Below, in pieces: positions 33,727 through 43,493 of a DNA stretch of 64,000 nt (positions are counted from its first letter, which is position 1; every line of letters starts with the position of its first letter). Under the pieces are notes generated by a model. It was not told the origin of the DNA and made no database searches. It saw only the letters and a program-made list of their open reading frames with translations. Source of the stretch: an uncultured Bacteroidales bacterium. Its GTDB lineage: Bacteria; Bacteroidota; Bacteroidia; Bacteroidales; Bacteroidaceae. The position numbers and the translations under genes were made by a program. The DNA lies in NCBI GenBank assembly GCA_902800925.1, contig CADCGD010000003.1:1-64000 (forward strand). The letters are read 5' to 3'.

Positions 33727-35295
33727 TTAATTTACCTTAGAGACGAAATTAAGAGCATCTTCGTTGGTTGGGTCAATGTCAAGGATTTTGTCTGCATACT
33801 CCAATGAGACGGCCTTTGCCTTCTTAATTTTCTGCACAGCGAACTTATTCAAATATTCATACATCATCATATAGCGGTATGCCTGTACCAGATATACTTT
33901 ATCAGAATTATTCAGATCAGCGTTATTTCCAAATAGTGCTATGAGCTGTTCAGCATACGGAAGTCCCTGTCCTTTTTCAAATTTCGGGTCAAGATATGCT
34001 CCGCTGTAGGAACAACAGAAATAAAGGAACAGTCCTTTGTTGAGTTCTGAGTACTTCGCACCTTCCTCATATATCTGAACAGCTTTTGCGATAGCATCTT
34101 GTTTTTCTGTACCATTGAGCTCTACCGACCAGTCGGTATATATCTTAGCATAAGACGATACTAACTGGTCATTCTGATTGCCCTTGTCTCGTGATCGCTG
34201 CAAAGCTGGTTCTACAATTGCAATAGCTTTTTCGTAGTCACCCATCTGACGAAGTTCAGTAACCTGCGTATTAATCGTTCTCACAATGGCGCTCTCAGCC
34301 TGTGTTTTTCTATCTTCACCTGCATTATTCATAGCCAAAACATACTCATATTGAGCAATTGCATCATCATAGCGTTTAGCACCAGAAAGACAACTACCAT
34401 ACCACAGATAGTCATCGTCTTTGAGCTTTTTTACGCTATCTGGCAGAGCCTTCATTTTTTCCATCGTCTCAATACCCTCATCGTAATTTTGCGTATTCAA
34501 ACATCCCAAAAGGTGGAAGTGATATAAACCAAAATCCTTAGGATACTGCTCAATACCATAGGCAGTAACCTCATAAAGTTTTGAAAAACGATCATTACCC
34601 AAATCTCCAGCAAACTGGAGACCCATGCAGAAATAGCTCAAATCATATAATGTCAGTTTCGATCGATCATTACTATCAAATACTTTCCCATAAGCTGTTG
34701 CCATCTCTACCATAGGAAGTTTTCCGTGTTTATCATACAGATTATAGTACAGGCGTCCAAGTTGCAGGTCGACTTGGAAGGTAGAGTCACGCTGTTTGAG
34801 TACCATAAGTTTTTTTACGGCAGCGTCGGGGTCAGTGAACGCCAGCAACTTTGCAGACTCGATATACAGCGCAGAGTCAGTTGGGTTGACGGCAATACCC
34901 TTGTCAAGCCACATCTGTGCCGTGTCTAACTTTGCCTCATTAAAGAAGATATCACTAGCCACAATATAAGCTTTAGAATATTTGGGGTTGATGGCCAATG
35001 CCTTATCAATATATGAAAAAGCCCTTGGCAAATCACGCCTATAGTATGTACGTTGTTTCGTTTCCGGATTCTCTACAAAGCTATAATATGACTTCGCTAT
35101 GCGAGTGGCCATAGAGGCACTCTTCTTATGTTTTTTAAACACCTCATCCACAAAGTTGTCTACGATATCATAATGAGGAAAGATACGAATGACACTGTCC
35201 AAGGCAGCAGCCGCTGCAACTTCATTATCCTGCGCAACGGCAGGAGAGGTTGTCATCAGGATTATCGTGAGGAGGGAGAATAGCTTACGAAACAT
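33727..35295 (-). CDS. Secreted TPR protein of the fimbria operon
   Basis: A 522-residue protein with an N-terminal signal peptide (MFRKLFSLLTIILMTTSPAVA) and many TPR-like helical repeats (for example INPKYSKAYIVASDIFF and YIDKALA). It is the last gene of the fimbria operon, 11 bp after the outer-membrane protein gene. TPR proteins commonly act as periplasmic assembly scaffolds. That it assists fimbrial export or assembly is inferred from its position. It is the larger paralogue of the protein at 31327-32400. Confidence 0.75.
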   Translation of the reverse strand: MFRKLFSLLTIILMTTSPAVAQDNEVAAAAALDSVIRIFPHYDIVDNFVDEVFKKHKKSASMATRIAKSYYSFVENPETKQRTYYRRDLPRAFSYIDKALAINPKYSKAYIVASDIFFNEAKLDTAQMWLDKGIAVNPTDSALYIESAKLLAFTDPDAAVKKLMVLKQRDSTFQVDLQLGRLYYNLYDKHGKLPMVEMATAYGKVFDSNDRSKLTLYDLSYFCMGLQFAGDLGNDRFSKLYEVTAYGIEQYPKDFGLYHFHLLGCLNTQNYDEGIETMEKMKALPDSVKKLKDDDYLWYGSCLSGAKRYDDAIAQYEYVLAMNNAGEDRKTQAESAIVRTINTQVTELRQMGDYEKAIAIVEPALQRSRDKGNQNDQLVSSYAKIYTDWSVELNGTEKQDAIAKAVQIYEEGAKYSELNKGLFLYFCCSYSGAYLDPKFEKGQGLPYAEQLIALFGNNADLNNSDKVYLVQAYRYMMMYEYLNKFAVQKIKKAKAVSLEYADKILDIDPTNEDALNFVSKVN

Positions 35296-35306
35296 AGTAG
35301 AAAATA

Positions 35307-37334
35307 TTAGAATTCATATTGGACACCGAGATTGATGTTCTCCACAAGGTGGAAATCGCGGAAGTAAACCAGATACTGGTTCGTCATCTCTTTGCTGTGC
35401 AGCACATAGAGAGTAGGTTCTAAGATAGCCGATAGGTGTGGCATGACACGCACGCGCAACTTACCACCACCATGGACACCAAAATCAAAGGAGGAAAGCA
35501 CATTGGCCGTCGGACCCATGTAGATCGTAAAGTCGATAGGACGTTGAGAATAGGTACCCCAGAAGAGGTTGCTCAGATTCAGCGCATAGCTTAACGATAC
35601 TAAACCATAGTTGTTATCGTGTTCTTTGTGACGGATATCGTGGCGCTTGTATGGCAGGTAGTCGAAACTGGCACGCACGCCATGGAGTGGTGTGAAACAG
35701 TACTCTCCAAAAGCCCGTGCATTCCATCCCACCGAGTTATCATCGTCAATATTCCATATAGGATACAGCAGATGGATGCCACCAGCCACACCGACATTAA
35801 CAGGAATCTTACGTTGAGTCTCCGATTCCTCACCAAAGTAACGCTTCCTATACTGAAACGAACGTGTGGATACCGACATACCAACTTGGACAGCAACACT
35901 CTTGGCACGATTATGCTTATTCCACGACACGTTGGTATAGGGAGTTTTATAGACATAGAAAGCAACACGTGGCTCCATGAAGACACGAAGACCATCTATC
36001 GGCTGCCACCAAAGGTTTACGGCACCTTGATAAGCCTCATAACGTGTACTGAGTTCCTTCGCCTCATAGCGTTTCACCTGACCATATTCTATACCGCCAG
36101 CCAGGAAAAAGCCCCAACGACGATTCCATTGGAAATTTTTCATGAATCCCAATGGATTGAACAAGCCTTCCAATCGTCCTCCTAAGTAATAACAATGGTA
36201 ACGTGTGTCTTTAACACGTCCCCACGTCACCTGCTGACCTGTCGCTGACATACGCAGGCCAATAACCGGCGAGAACCACTTGCCGACACTCAACGTAGTA
36301 TTAAGACCCATAGACTGGCCAATGCCCACCGATGAACTCATCCAAGCAGGGCCATTGCTAAACTCAAAGAACCATGGCTGTTCCCAGATACTGGGTATGG
36401 AGTCTTCCTTTGTAGCATAGAGGTTGTCACTGTGATGCTTCTTGAATCGCTGACGCTCGGCAGGCGACAGGTTGTTGTGCAGATAGTAGGTGTAGTTAAC
36501 ATTGACGCCATAGAACACATCCACCTTACGCCAGTTCAGATTCGTGCTCAGGTCCATCTTGTCGGTAGCCACACCGATATAAGGCTCAACGTGGATATAG
36601 CCTTGCGGACCTGTAAAGAAACGCAGTTGCAGACCGAAATGTCCTTCGAACGACGTACCGCTAAGGTCTTTCGGCATATTCTCGCGGATAACGGCAGCCT
36701 CTTCATAGTCACCAGCCTTTTCCAGTGCTGCAATGTCAGCCAATTGTGTCTTCTCCCACATCACGTTCTTGTAGCTGAGACGACTGTATTGCGCACCAAT
36801 ACCGAAAATGGTAGACATCTCCATCAGGCGAGAGGGTTTGTAGCCGGCGAAGTAGGACGAGAAGTTGAACAAATGCTCCAGACGCACACCATAATTGGTA
36901 AATCGGCGGTCCTTAGCCTGCTGATAACCCCATGCGCCATGGAACAGGACACGCGCTGAATTCAGTTTATTGAACTGCTTACCCACACCAACTTGCAACA
37001 TCGTCAGCGCATTGAAACGGTAGCCATCATTGGGCGGCACCATCTGCAAAGCGCCCAGACCTGCCTGGAAGAAGAGGTGATCGTGCCACTTAGGCGTAAA
37101 CTCCTCGCCATAAGCCCTATAACGGTGACCCATGACAAAATCCAAGGCATTAAAACCTTCGGCAATGTTACGTTTGGTACGTTTTACAGTATCCGCAACC
37201 GCTTCATCATCGTCTTCACCATACTGTGTAGTGTCACGCGGTGTTGTCATTACATCACGTGGCATCCAAGAGCGAGCATCGGCATTCAGCGACAAAAAGC
37301 TACTCAGCAGTAGAATCAGCACTATTCTCTTCAT
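35307..37334 (-). CDS. Outer-membrane beta-barrel protein of the fimbria operon
   Basis: A 675-residue protein. The start is taken at the ATG 37334, because this gives a signal peptide (MKRIVLILLLSSFLSLNADA). A longer reading frame upstream only copies the antisense frame of the preceding gene. The body is rich in alternating hydrophobic and aromatic strands (FFLAGGIEYGQVKRYEAKEL, VRASFDYLPYKRHD) and ends with aromatic FHLVENINLGVQYEF, as expected for an integral outer-membrane barrel. It overlaps the OmpA-like gene by 35 bp. I do not recognise a named family. A porin or fimbria-export channel is possible. Confidence 0.7.
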   Translation of the reverse strand: MKRIVLILLLSSFLSLNADARSWMPRDVMTTPRDTTQYGEDDDEAVADTVKRTKRNIAEGFNALDFVMGHRYRAYGEEFTPKWHDHLFFQAGLGALQMVPPNDGYRFNALTMLQVGVGKQFNKLNSARVLFHGAWGYQQAKDRRFTNYGVRLEHLFNFSSYFAGYKPSRLMEMSTIFGIGAQYSRLSYKNVMWEKTQLADIAALEKAGDYEEAAVIRENMPKDLSGTSFEGHFGLQLRFFTGPQGYIHVEPYIGVATDKMDLSTNLNWRKVDVFYGVNVNYTYYLHNNLSPAERQRFKKHHSDNLYATKEDSIPSIWEQPWFFEFSNGPAWMSSSVGIGQSMGLNTTLSVGKWFSPVIGLRMSATGQQVTWGRVKDTRYHCYYLGGRLEGLFNPLGFMKNFQWNRRWGFFLAGGIEYGQVKRYEAKELSTRYEAYQGAVNLWWQPIDGLRVFMEPRVAFYVYKTPYTNVSWNKHNRAKSVAVQVGMSVSTRSFQYRKRYFGEESETQRKIPVNVGVAGGIHLLYPIWNIDDDNSVGWNARAFGEYCFTPLHGVRASFDYLPYKRHDIRHKEHDNNYGLVSLSYALNLSNLFWGTYSQRPIDFTIYMGPTANVLSSFDFGVHGGGKLRVRVMPHLSAILEPTLYVLHSKEMTNQYLVYFRDFHLVENINLGVQYEF

Positions 37335-39963
37335 TCGTATCTTGAGGTATCTCCCGCTGACGAGCCTCATAAGCTTGCAGTTGTCTAAACAGCTTACGAT
37401 AAGCGGGAATATCTTTATTCTTATATTTATATATTTCGCGCATTTCCTCAGGAACATGTCCCTCATTGAAGTACATACGCTTGTAAAGGGGTTCCAACTC
37501 AAAGGCGTGATTGAAGTAAGCCAGATAATATGGTATCTTGTCGGTTTCCACATCATCGTCCTCAGCCTTGGGCTTTTCTTTAAGGACAGGCATTGGTTTT
37601 CCCTCTTTCTCCAATTGCTCCTTGAATCTTGCCAAGGCCTCCTGGTAAGGCTGATACTTATCATCAGGCAGGTTGAGTTCGTCAGCCTCTGATAGCAGGT
37701 GGAAGCCGCCACCAATATCTATCTGGTCCTCATCGTCTTCAACGTCTAACTGATCGCGTCCCACTTCATGACAAGCTACCTTTTCTCCCTTCTGAGCCCA
37801 CAGCAGAGCTTTCAGATACCACTTCTTAGGCATATCATCTGGCAACTGGTCAACATGTTTCAAGCCTTCGCTGCTTTTTCCCCAGTCTGGAATCTCAGAA
37901 TAGAGGATAGCCTTATTCTCGTCACTGATTCCCAACACGTAATCCTTTGCCTGTTTATATACGCGTTCCTGTTCAGGAGAACGAGGTGTAGTATAATGCA
38001 ATCGCTTGAGATCCATGATGCGCCTCAAACTATTCACACTGGCACTCATCGTCTCAAGTGTTTCAGGGGTCGTACGTTTGGGGTCACTCAACCAATCAAC
38101 AAAAAACATGGCAGAATCCATCTTGGTCTCCATATAATATGTGATTGCCTGGTTCATCAGCATCTCCTGACGATTGACTGTTATGGTCAGTACATCATTG
38201 ACTGGTTTTCGGGCATTGACTGTACGACGGGACAAGTCAATAAAAGGCTCCAGAATGCGAGCATTAGGGGTACCATTACGCAAGTTCAGCAAAGCAACCC
38301 TGTTAAAGACATAGGGAGCCAGTTTGTCGGTGGCAAAGTCCGGGTCCCGTTTCAATTGCCGATAAGCTATCATCGTCAGTGTGTCCAGTTCCACGCTGTC
38401 GGTCAATTGGTCGAAGATATTCCAATAGTCACCATTGGAAAATTTCTTTTTACCCGACTGGTAAAGAGGTTTGTTCTGGAAATACTCCTCCATAGCTTCC
38501 GTAGGAGTGAGGATTTTCGCACGCATATACTTATAGGACACTTTCATGATACGCATACTCTCCAGAATGGGAACGACTTCCTCTTCATAGAACGGCAACT
38601 GGCGCAATTCACGGTCTGGGGTGGTAGTACGTTCTGCAATGGCCATCAACTGGTTCGCTTCTTCTATCTTGCCCTTCACGCGGAGACGTTCGGCAACATC
38701 GCCCCATGTATAGACTTCGGACGAGGAAGTAACATGCTTAGACACATATCGCTGCAGGATGCCTGCAGCTTTCTGGGCTCGCCGATAGGCCAGGTCCTGA
38801 TTGGTTTTCATATTACCGTCTGGAGACGCCATACCCTTGATCTCGGGGGCAACGAGTTTCTCGCCATATGAACGAAGTTCCTCTACCAATCTATCCATCA
38901 GTTGTTGATTGATAGAATCTTGCTTCAAGTCGGCTTTACCCACTTCGAATAGCAGGTTTAAGTCCTGTTTCTGCTCACCGAACTGTTGTTCAGCCTCCTC
39001 TTTGAATTCTTCCGTCAGTTCAATCTCAGCCAATGCGGGCGAGAAATCCAAGAACTTAAACGGACGCAGGCGGAGGCAGGTTCCTCCCCAGCCTCCTGTA
39101 TGATAATTGTGGTGATAATCTTCTAACTTAAACACATAAGGACCACGGAACTTCTTTTTCTTGTCAGTCTTCTTGTAGACAATCATGGTATCCACCCGGA
39201 TACGCTCACCCTTGGCCAGCGTTATACTGGACTTATAGGCATGGCGTAGCGTATCATAGGTAAAAAAGTCAAAGTTCATCCGTTTGTCCTGCAGCCGATG
39301 ATAACGGGCTGCCTCGTAGACTACCGGATCACAGTAGGCTACCGTATCCTCTGTCTGACAATCAACGGCAAAGGTCTGGATAATTAATCGGGCATCATCG
39401 GTAGCATAACCCTCTGGTAAATCAATACTAATGCCAAAATATTCGTTTCCATCATCAGGATCACCCGTACTGCCACCAATCTTGGGTAAGTCTCTTGCCG
39501 TACCGCTAATATACACATTCTCAGTACGTACTACCTTAATCTTTACATCGTATTCCTCTTTCCCGTCAACAATATCTACGATGTCTGATACATTCTTCTC
39601 AACAGAGGTCAGAAACAGCAGACACCAGCCCGTGACAGCATTCAGTTCAAAGCGTCCACTGCCTTTGGTCATTTTGGAAAAGCCATATTGTTTACGAAGC
39701 TCCTCCAATCGCTCTATCAGATTGACATCCATGCTAGCGTCAGAACCAGCATCGTCACCCGTGAGTCGTTTGAAATCTGCATGGGCTCGCTGGGCCTCGC
39801 TCTTGGGCATCAGGGCATAATACACAGCTTCATAGCCATCCTTTTCCGTTGATCTGTTGTGCACTGTTACCCTACCCTTTACACGAATGGGTTTCTCGAC
39901 CTGCGCCATCATCATAGCACAGGGAACCAACATCAACAATAGAAGCAGCAGACGGTGTCGCAT
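37300..39963 (-). CDS. Large OmpA-motif protein of the fimbria operon (DUF3868-like)
   Basis: An 887-residue secreted protein with a signal peptide (MRHRLLLLLLMLVPCAMMMA). The N-terminal half (to about 330) is beta-rich and includes a Tyr/His-rich stretch (EDYHHNYHTGGWGGT). Residues about 336-412 (LLFEVGKADLKQDS..., then IKGMASPDGN and RRAQKAAGIL) resemble the OmpA C-terminal peptidoglycan-binding domain. A long helical region and an acidic tail follow. In related loci DUF3868 proteins sit with DUF3575 and fimbrillin genes. This one is longer than usual. It may anchor the assembly to peptidoglycan. The exact domain names would need a profile search. Confidence 0.65.
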   Translation of the reverse strand: MRHRLLLLLLMLVPCAMMMAQVEKPIRVKGRVTVHNRSTEKDGYEAVYYALMPKSEAQRAHADFKRLTGDDAGSDASMDVNLIERLEELRKQYGFSKMTKGSGRFELNAVTGWCLLFLTSVEKNVSDIVDIVDGKEEYDVKIKVVRTENVYISGTARDLPKIGGSTGDPDDGNEYFGISIDLPEGYATDDARLIIQTFAVDCQTEDTVAYCDPVVYEAARYHRLQDKRMNFDFFTYDTLRHAYKSSITLAKGERIRVDTMIVYKKTDKKKKFRGPYVFKLEDYHHNYHTGGWGGTCLRLRPFKFLDFSPALAEIELTEEFKEEAEQQFGEQKQDLNLLFEVGKADLKQDSINQQLMDRLVEELRSYGEKLVAPEIKGMASPDGNMKTNQDLAYRRAQKAAGILQRYVSKHVTSSSEVYTWGDVAERLRVKGKIEEANQLMAIAERTTTPDRELRQLPFYEEEVVPILESMRIMKVSYKYMRAKILTPTEAMEEYFQNKPLYQSGKKKFSNGDYWNIFDQLTDSVELDTLTMIAYRQLKRDPDFATDKLAPYVFNRVALLNLRNGTPNARILEPFIDLSRRTVNARKPVNDVLTITVNRQEMLMNQAITYYMETKMDSAMFFVDWLSDPKRTTPETLETMSASVNSLRRIMDLKRLHYTTPRSPEQERVYKQAKDYVLGISDENKAILYSEIPDWGKSSEGLKHVDQLPDDMPKKWYLKALLWAQKGEKVACHEVGRDQLDVEDDEDQIDIGGGFHLLSEADELNLPDDKYQPYQEALARFKEQLEKEGKPMPVLKEKPKAEDDDVETDKIPYYLAYFNHAFELEPLYKRMYFNEGHVPEEMREIYKYKNKDIPAYRKLFRQLQAYEARQREIPQDTNEENSADSTAE

Positions 39964-39969
39964 AGGTCT

Positions 39970-40530
39970 TTATTTTAAGATATAGCTCAGCGAGATGCCG
40001 ATACGGGTGGGCAACAGATAGTAGCCCGTAGCATTGGTAGACAACTCGCCATCAATGATATACTCTTTATCGTAGTTGTCACCGGTGAAGTACTCCTTCT
40101 GCCGGTAGAAAATCATGCCGAAGCCCGCATGGAAATCAATGTTAAGGCGGCGGCTCAAGGGCAGCACATAACCGAAGGTCAGTCCTGCACCCACAGCGGT
40201 GCCGTCATAGACCTTGCCTGCCCATGTAATGTCGTAGAGGGCGCCGATGGCACCGATGCCGATGAACTCGCGGAACATCGGGCGTCCCGAGAAGAAATAG
40301 CGATACTCCGGTTGTAGGGCCTTGATCTTAATATCCTTGCCCAATGGCTTGCTGGTCCACAGACCATTCAGCCCCAGGGTAGACCGTTCACCTACTACCA
40401 GTTCTACGCCAAGGTTAGGCGACATCGTGGCCAGCCACAGGGCGTCGGTGCTCGCGGCAATCATTTGTGCGCGAGCGCCGACGACACCTGTCGCAGCCAC
40501 CACTATCGTCCATATCAAACGTTTCATCAC
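39970..40530 (-). CDS. DUF3575-type outer-membrane protein (second copy)
   Basis: A 186-residue protein with a signal peptide (MMKRLIWTIVVAATGVVGARA). The pattern ASTDALWLATMSPNLGVELVVG followed by repeated beta strands matches DUF3575 proteins of Bacteroidetes fimbria loci. It starts four bases before the end of the upstream fimbrillin gene. A second, larger DUF3575 protein heads the same operon at 46153-47211, so the operon contains two non-identical copies. Confidence 0.78.
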   Translation of the reverse strand: MMKRLIWTIVVAATGVVGARAQMIAASTDALWLATMSPNLGVELVVGERSTLGLNGLWTSKPLGKDIKIKALQPEYRYFFSGRPMFREFIGIGAIGALYDITWAGKVYDGTAVGAGLTFGYVLPLSRRLNIDFHAGFGMIFYRQKEYFTGDNYDKEYIIDGELSTNATGYYLLPTRIGISLSYILK

Positions 40531-41939
40531 TGAATCACCTGATCAATATTCTGGTCACTATCTTCAGTTAATTCCACCGTGCTCCACTGCGACAGCGTAG
40601 CTCTGGCAGTCAAGATATCAGGGACTTTGACACGCAGGAAGACATTATAAATCTTACCTGCCTCCAAATTCAGACTTTCATCACCGATAATCTGTGGTGT
40701 ACCTTCCACCGGTTTATCGTTCAACATGAGGGTCATATTGATAAACGGATTCTTCAGGTTCTGACCGTTATGGTCAGCCATGAAGGGGCTCATGTCATCT
40801 AGAGCAGACAGTACCATCTCCGTGGAAGGAATCATGGCATAGCCCACCAAGACTGCTTCTGCACGATTATCTGTGCGGGGAATTTCCACACTGCCGCCTG
40901 CAAAGGCATTATTATCAGTGTATTCTCCTCCTTCAAAGCCATAGACTGCGATAGAGCCAAGGCCGATAGATGGATCAGTCAGCGTCAACTTACCCTCAGT
41001 TCCTTCACCACCTTCACGGTCGGCCACGGTAAGCGTCCAGTTCAGCGGCAAACGATCAATGGTCATGTCTTTCAACTGTAGGCGACTAGTACCTAGATCT
41101 ACGTAAGAGTCATAGCCCTCGAAGTCATCACACATGACATAGAATTTCAGCATCGTCAGATTATGCGTCATAGCCAAATGAGGCAACAATTCCTGATCGG
41201 TTACACCACTACTTGCTTTCTCGCGGAAGTAGCGGGCGTTAAAGCCAGTAGTCAGGTCAGTGACGGGGAATTTAGGATCCGCAGCGTCCGTATAGGGCAC
41301 AGCTTTACCCCAGATGATGTCCTGCGTGCCGTCAAGCGTAAAATCTACGGTTATCTTGTTGGACGTGATATTCAGTCCACTCTCCTGACGGGGATAATAC
41401 CCATAGAAGTAGTAGTTATACCAACTACCCATAGGATAGTGGTAGGTGGTATCCTCATTCATTTTTAACGGATTCCGGAATATCACTTCACTCACCTCCT
41501 CAGTCGTTGTAACGGTACCTATTTTGCCACCAACCGAAGTCCTTTTCACACGGGCTGGTTGGTTGAGGGTCATTAGTGACATAAGACTGGCAGCGTTCGT
41601 CCAGTCAATCTCACTGGCTGCTACCGGCCCCGGATGGGTGGGCGTTGCCGTCGGCTGGGGCTGTTGAGCCAGACAGAACACACCTAAATACTTGCCATCA
41701 GGTGTAGCGAACAGCCCTGTCCCCTGATCAGAATTCAGCGGGCTTCGGGTCAGGTTCCTGGCCTGTGAGCCGGAGCCCAAACGAATAGGCACCTCGCTGT
41801 CGCTGGTTGCCGAGGTGAAGAGAGAGCCTTGTTGTTCAGCAAGTTCTCTTTCTTCTATGTCTTGATCCACGTCACTGGTGCTGCACCCAGCAAAGAGTGC
41901 AGCAGTGACAATGGATATAATATACAGAGACTTGTTCAT
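40527..41939 (-). CDS. Fimbrillin-like lipoprotein (third subunit)
   Basis: A 470-residue lipoprotein: the signal sequence ends with lipobox LFAGC (Cys19). The mature part is a two-domain, beta-rich protein of the FimA/Mfa1 type, with characteristic elements such as MTHNLTMLKFYV (the conserved HxLT-like strand) and TAPWES-like endings in relatives (here TLSQWSTVELTED). Such subunits are usually processed at an Arg before polymerising. Arg is present at QARNLTRSPLN near residue 58-68. It is the third of three fimbrillin-like lipoproteins in a row and may be a tip or accessory subunit. Confidence 0.8.
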   Translation of the reverse strand: MNKSLYIISIVTAALFAGCSTSDVDQDIEERELAEQQGSLFTSATSDSEVPIRLGSGSQARNLTRSPLNSDQGTGLFATPDGKYLGVFCLAQQPQPTATPTHPGPVAASEIDWTNAASLMSLMTLNQPARVKRTSVGGKIGTVTTTEEVSEVIFRNPLKMNEDTTYHYPMGSWYNYYFYGYYPRQESGLNITSNKITVDFTLDGTQDIIWGKAVPYTDAADPKFPVTDLTTGFNARYFREKASSGVTDQELLPHLAMTHNLTMLKFYVMCDDFEGYDSYVDLGTSRLQLKDMTIDRLPLNWTLTVADREGGEGTEGKLTLTDPSIGLGSIAVYGFEGGEYTDNNAFAGGSVEIPRTDNRAEAVLVGYAMIPSTEMVLSALDDMSPFMADHNGQNLKNPFINMTLMLNDKPVEGTPQIIGDESLNLEAGKIYNVFLRVKVPDILTARATLSQWSTVELTEDSDQNIDQVIQ

Positions 41940-41951
41940 AAATAATCTGTT

Positions 41952-43427
41952 TTACTCAATTACCATGGGAATGGGATCACCAGACTCCCAAGGAGCAATT
42001 GTGGTATTAACTTTAATCTCTTCTGCGCCATAGAGCGTAATGTTGACATCGTAAGAATAACCCAATTTGAATTCTGTGTCTTTAATTTCGACAGGGACAA
42101 TGGTCGCAAAAGGTTTTGAAACTAAACTGGTATTGTTGTGATTGGATTTAACCAACTGTGACACGCTAATTCTCATATAATATTGATTGCCAGAGCCATC
42201 ACCTTTTATACCAGTTGCTTCATTATTATCACTATTAGTAGTGATTGCAACAGGCTTTGAAACTATCAGTGCTTCACCAACGCTTGTCAAGGGGAATTTC
42301 TCTTCTGGAGTAGCACCGGTTTTATTATACTTTGGAGCTACATGTACCAAGTCCACCAATTGTTCACTAGGATCAGGATCGGCTGTTGGGTCTGTTGGGT
42401 CCGGACGTTGCATCAACTTCACCCATCCACAAGTATTTGCATCGTCACTGGGATTAGCGGGATCAAAAACAAGGTCATCCCACTTAATCTTATTTGCGCG
42501 TACCTTCTGATCGTCTGTAATCGGAGATCCATTTATAGAATCAATTTCAGCATCAGCAGTCCAGGCGACTACCAGTTTTCCAGTAGTACGTGAGAATATC
42601 TCTATAGATTCCACAAAAATACCTGTATAAGAATCATCACTATAGGGATCAGGCTGCACACCAGCAACGACGCCAGCAGCATTCTCGTCTCCTGCTTTAA
42701 TATTAAAATGTAAACGAGTCAACAAGTGTTTAAAATCTAAATTGGGATGCACATCTCTACGGGCAGAATATGAAGAGAAGAAACGAGTTTTGTTCGATCC
42801 ATCAGGCCATGTTCCCAATTGCACGGCTCTTTCAGACATTAGATCATGAGAACCGTCAATAACAAAGTCGGCTTCCATAGCATTACCAGCAGCATTCAAA
42901 ACCGGACCTGTAGTTTTTGCATTAGAAAGGTGATAACCAAAGAAATCGTAGTTACCCATCTGAGGATAATATTTGATTTCAGCATTATTTGTACCAGTGG
43001 GATCATATACCATAGCCTGACCCTGGGGCGCTGGAGTGCCGTCAATAAGATTCTTTGTTGATCCAGGAGTAACCATCAATTGTTTATCAAAGATAGGAAC
43101 AACTTCTGTCTGATTGGTTGTCTTATTTTTTACTTTTTCTGTAGCAAGAGTTAGAGTTCCTTTATGAAACATATACACATTAATCAATTGACCATACCAA
43201 TTATTGGTACCTGTGCCAATGCCACCGACTGTACCGGTACCGGTATTGGCGCCACGAGTTACAGAAGCTTCGACACCTTGATTAACACCAATTTTGATGG
43301 GCACAAGAGCGTCTCCAGAATCTACGTCTTCACTGGTAACCTGGGGGGCTACGAAGTCATCACTGTTGGAGCAACTGGCAAATAGCGATGCTATGGCCAC
43401 CGTTGCAAACATGAAATACTTTTTCAT
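41952..43427 (-). CDS. Fimbrillin-like lipoprotein (second subunit)
   Basis: A 491-residue lipoprotein with lipobox LFASC (Cys19). After a short acidic linker (SEDVDSGDALV) comes SVTRGANTGTG, a plausible Arg-protease processing place before the first beta domain. FKHLLTRLHFNI is the conserved fimbrillin strand. TTIAPWESGDPIPM at the C-terminus is the classical end of this family (donor strand region). Likely a structural or accessory subunit exported to the surface. Confidence 0.85.
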   Translation of the reverse strand: MKKYFMFATVAIASLFASCSNSDDFVAPQVTSEDVDSGDALVPIKIGVNQGVEASVTRGANTGTGTVGGIGTGTNNWYGQLINVYMFHKGTLTLATEKVKNKTTNQTEVVPIFDKQLMVTPGSTKNLIDGTPAPQGQAMVYDPTGTNNAEIKYYPQMGNYDFFGYHLSNAKTTGPVLNAAGNAMEADFVIDGSHDLMSERAVQLGTWPDGSNKTRFFSSYSARRDVHPNLDFKHLLTRLHFNIKAGDENAAGVVAGVQPDPYSDDSYTGIFVESIEIFSRTTGKLVVAWTADAEIDSINGSPITDDQKVRANKIKWDDLVFDPANPSDDANTCGWVKLMQRPDPTDPTADPDPSEQLVDLVHVAPKYNKTGATPEEKFPLTSVGEALIVSKPVAITTNSDNNEATGIKGDGSGNQYYMRISVSQLVKSNHNNTSLVSKPFATIVPVEIKDTEFKLGYSYDVNITLYGAEEIKVNTTIAPWESGDPIPMVIE

Positions 43428-43493
43428 ACTGTTTTGGGTTTAGTTAAAAAATAAATGAATTAAAAATATGAATTATCTCGTTTTTTTTCTTGT

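Noticed and set aside
35307-37715. Longer version of the outer-membrane protein beginning at 37715
   Set aside because: The extra 127 residues are antisense-like filler overlapping the preceding gene; the signal peptide at 37334 marks the true start.
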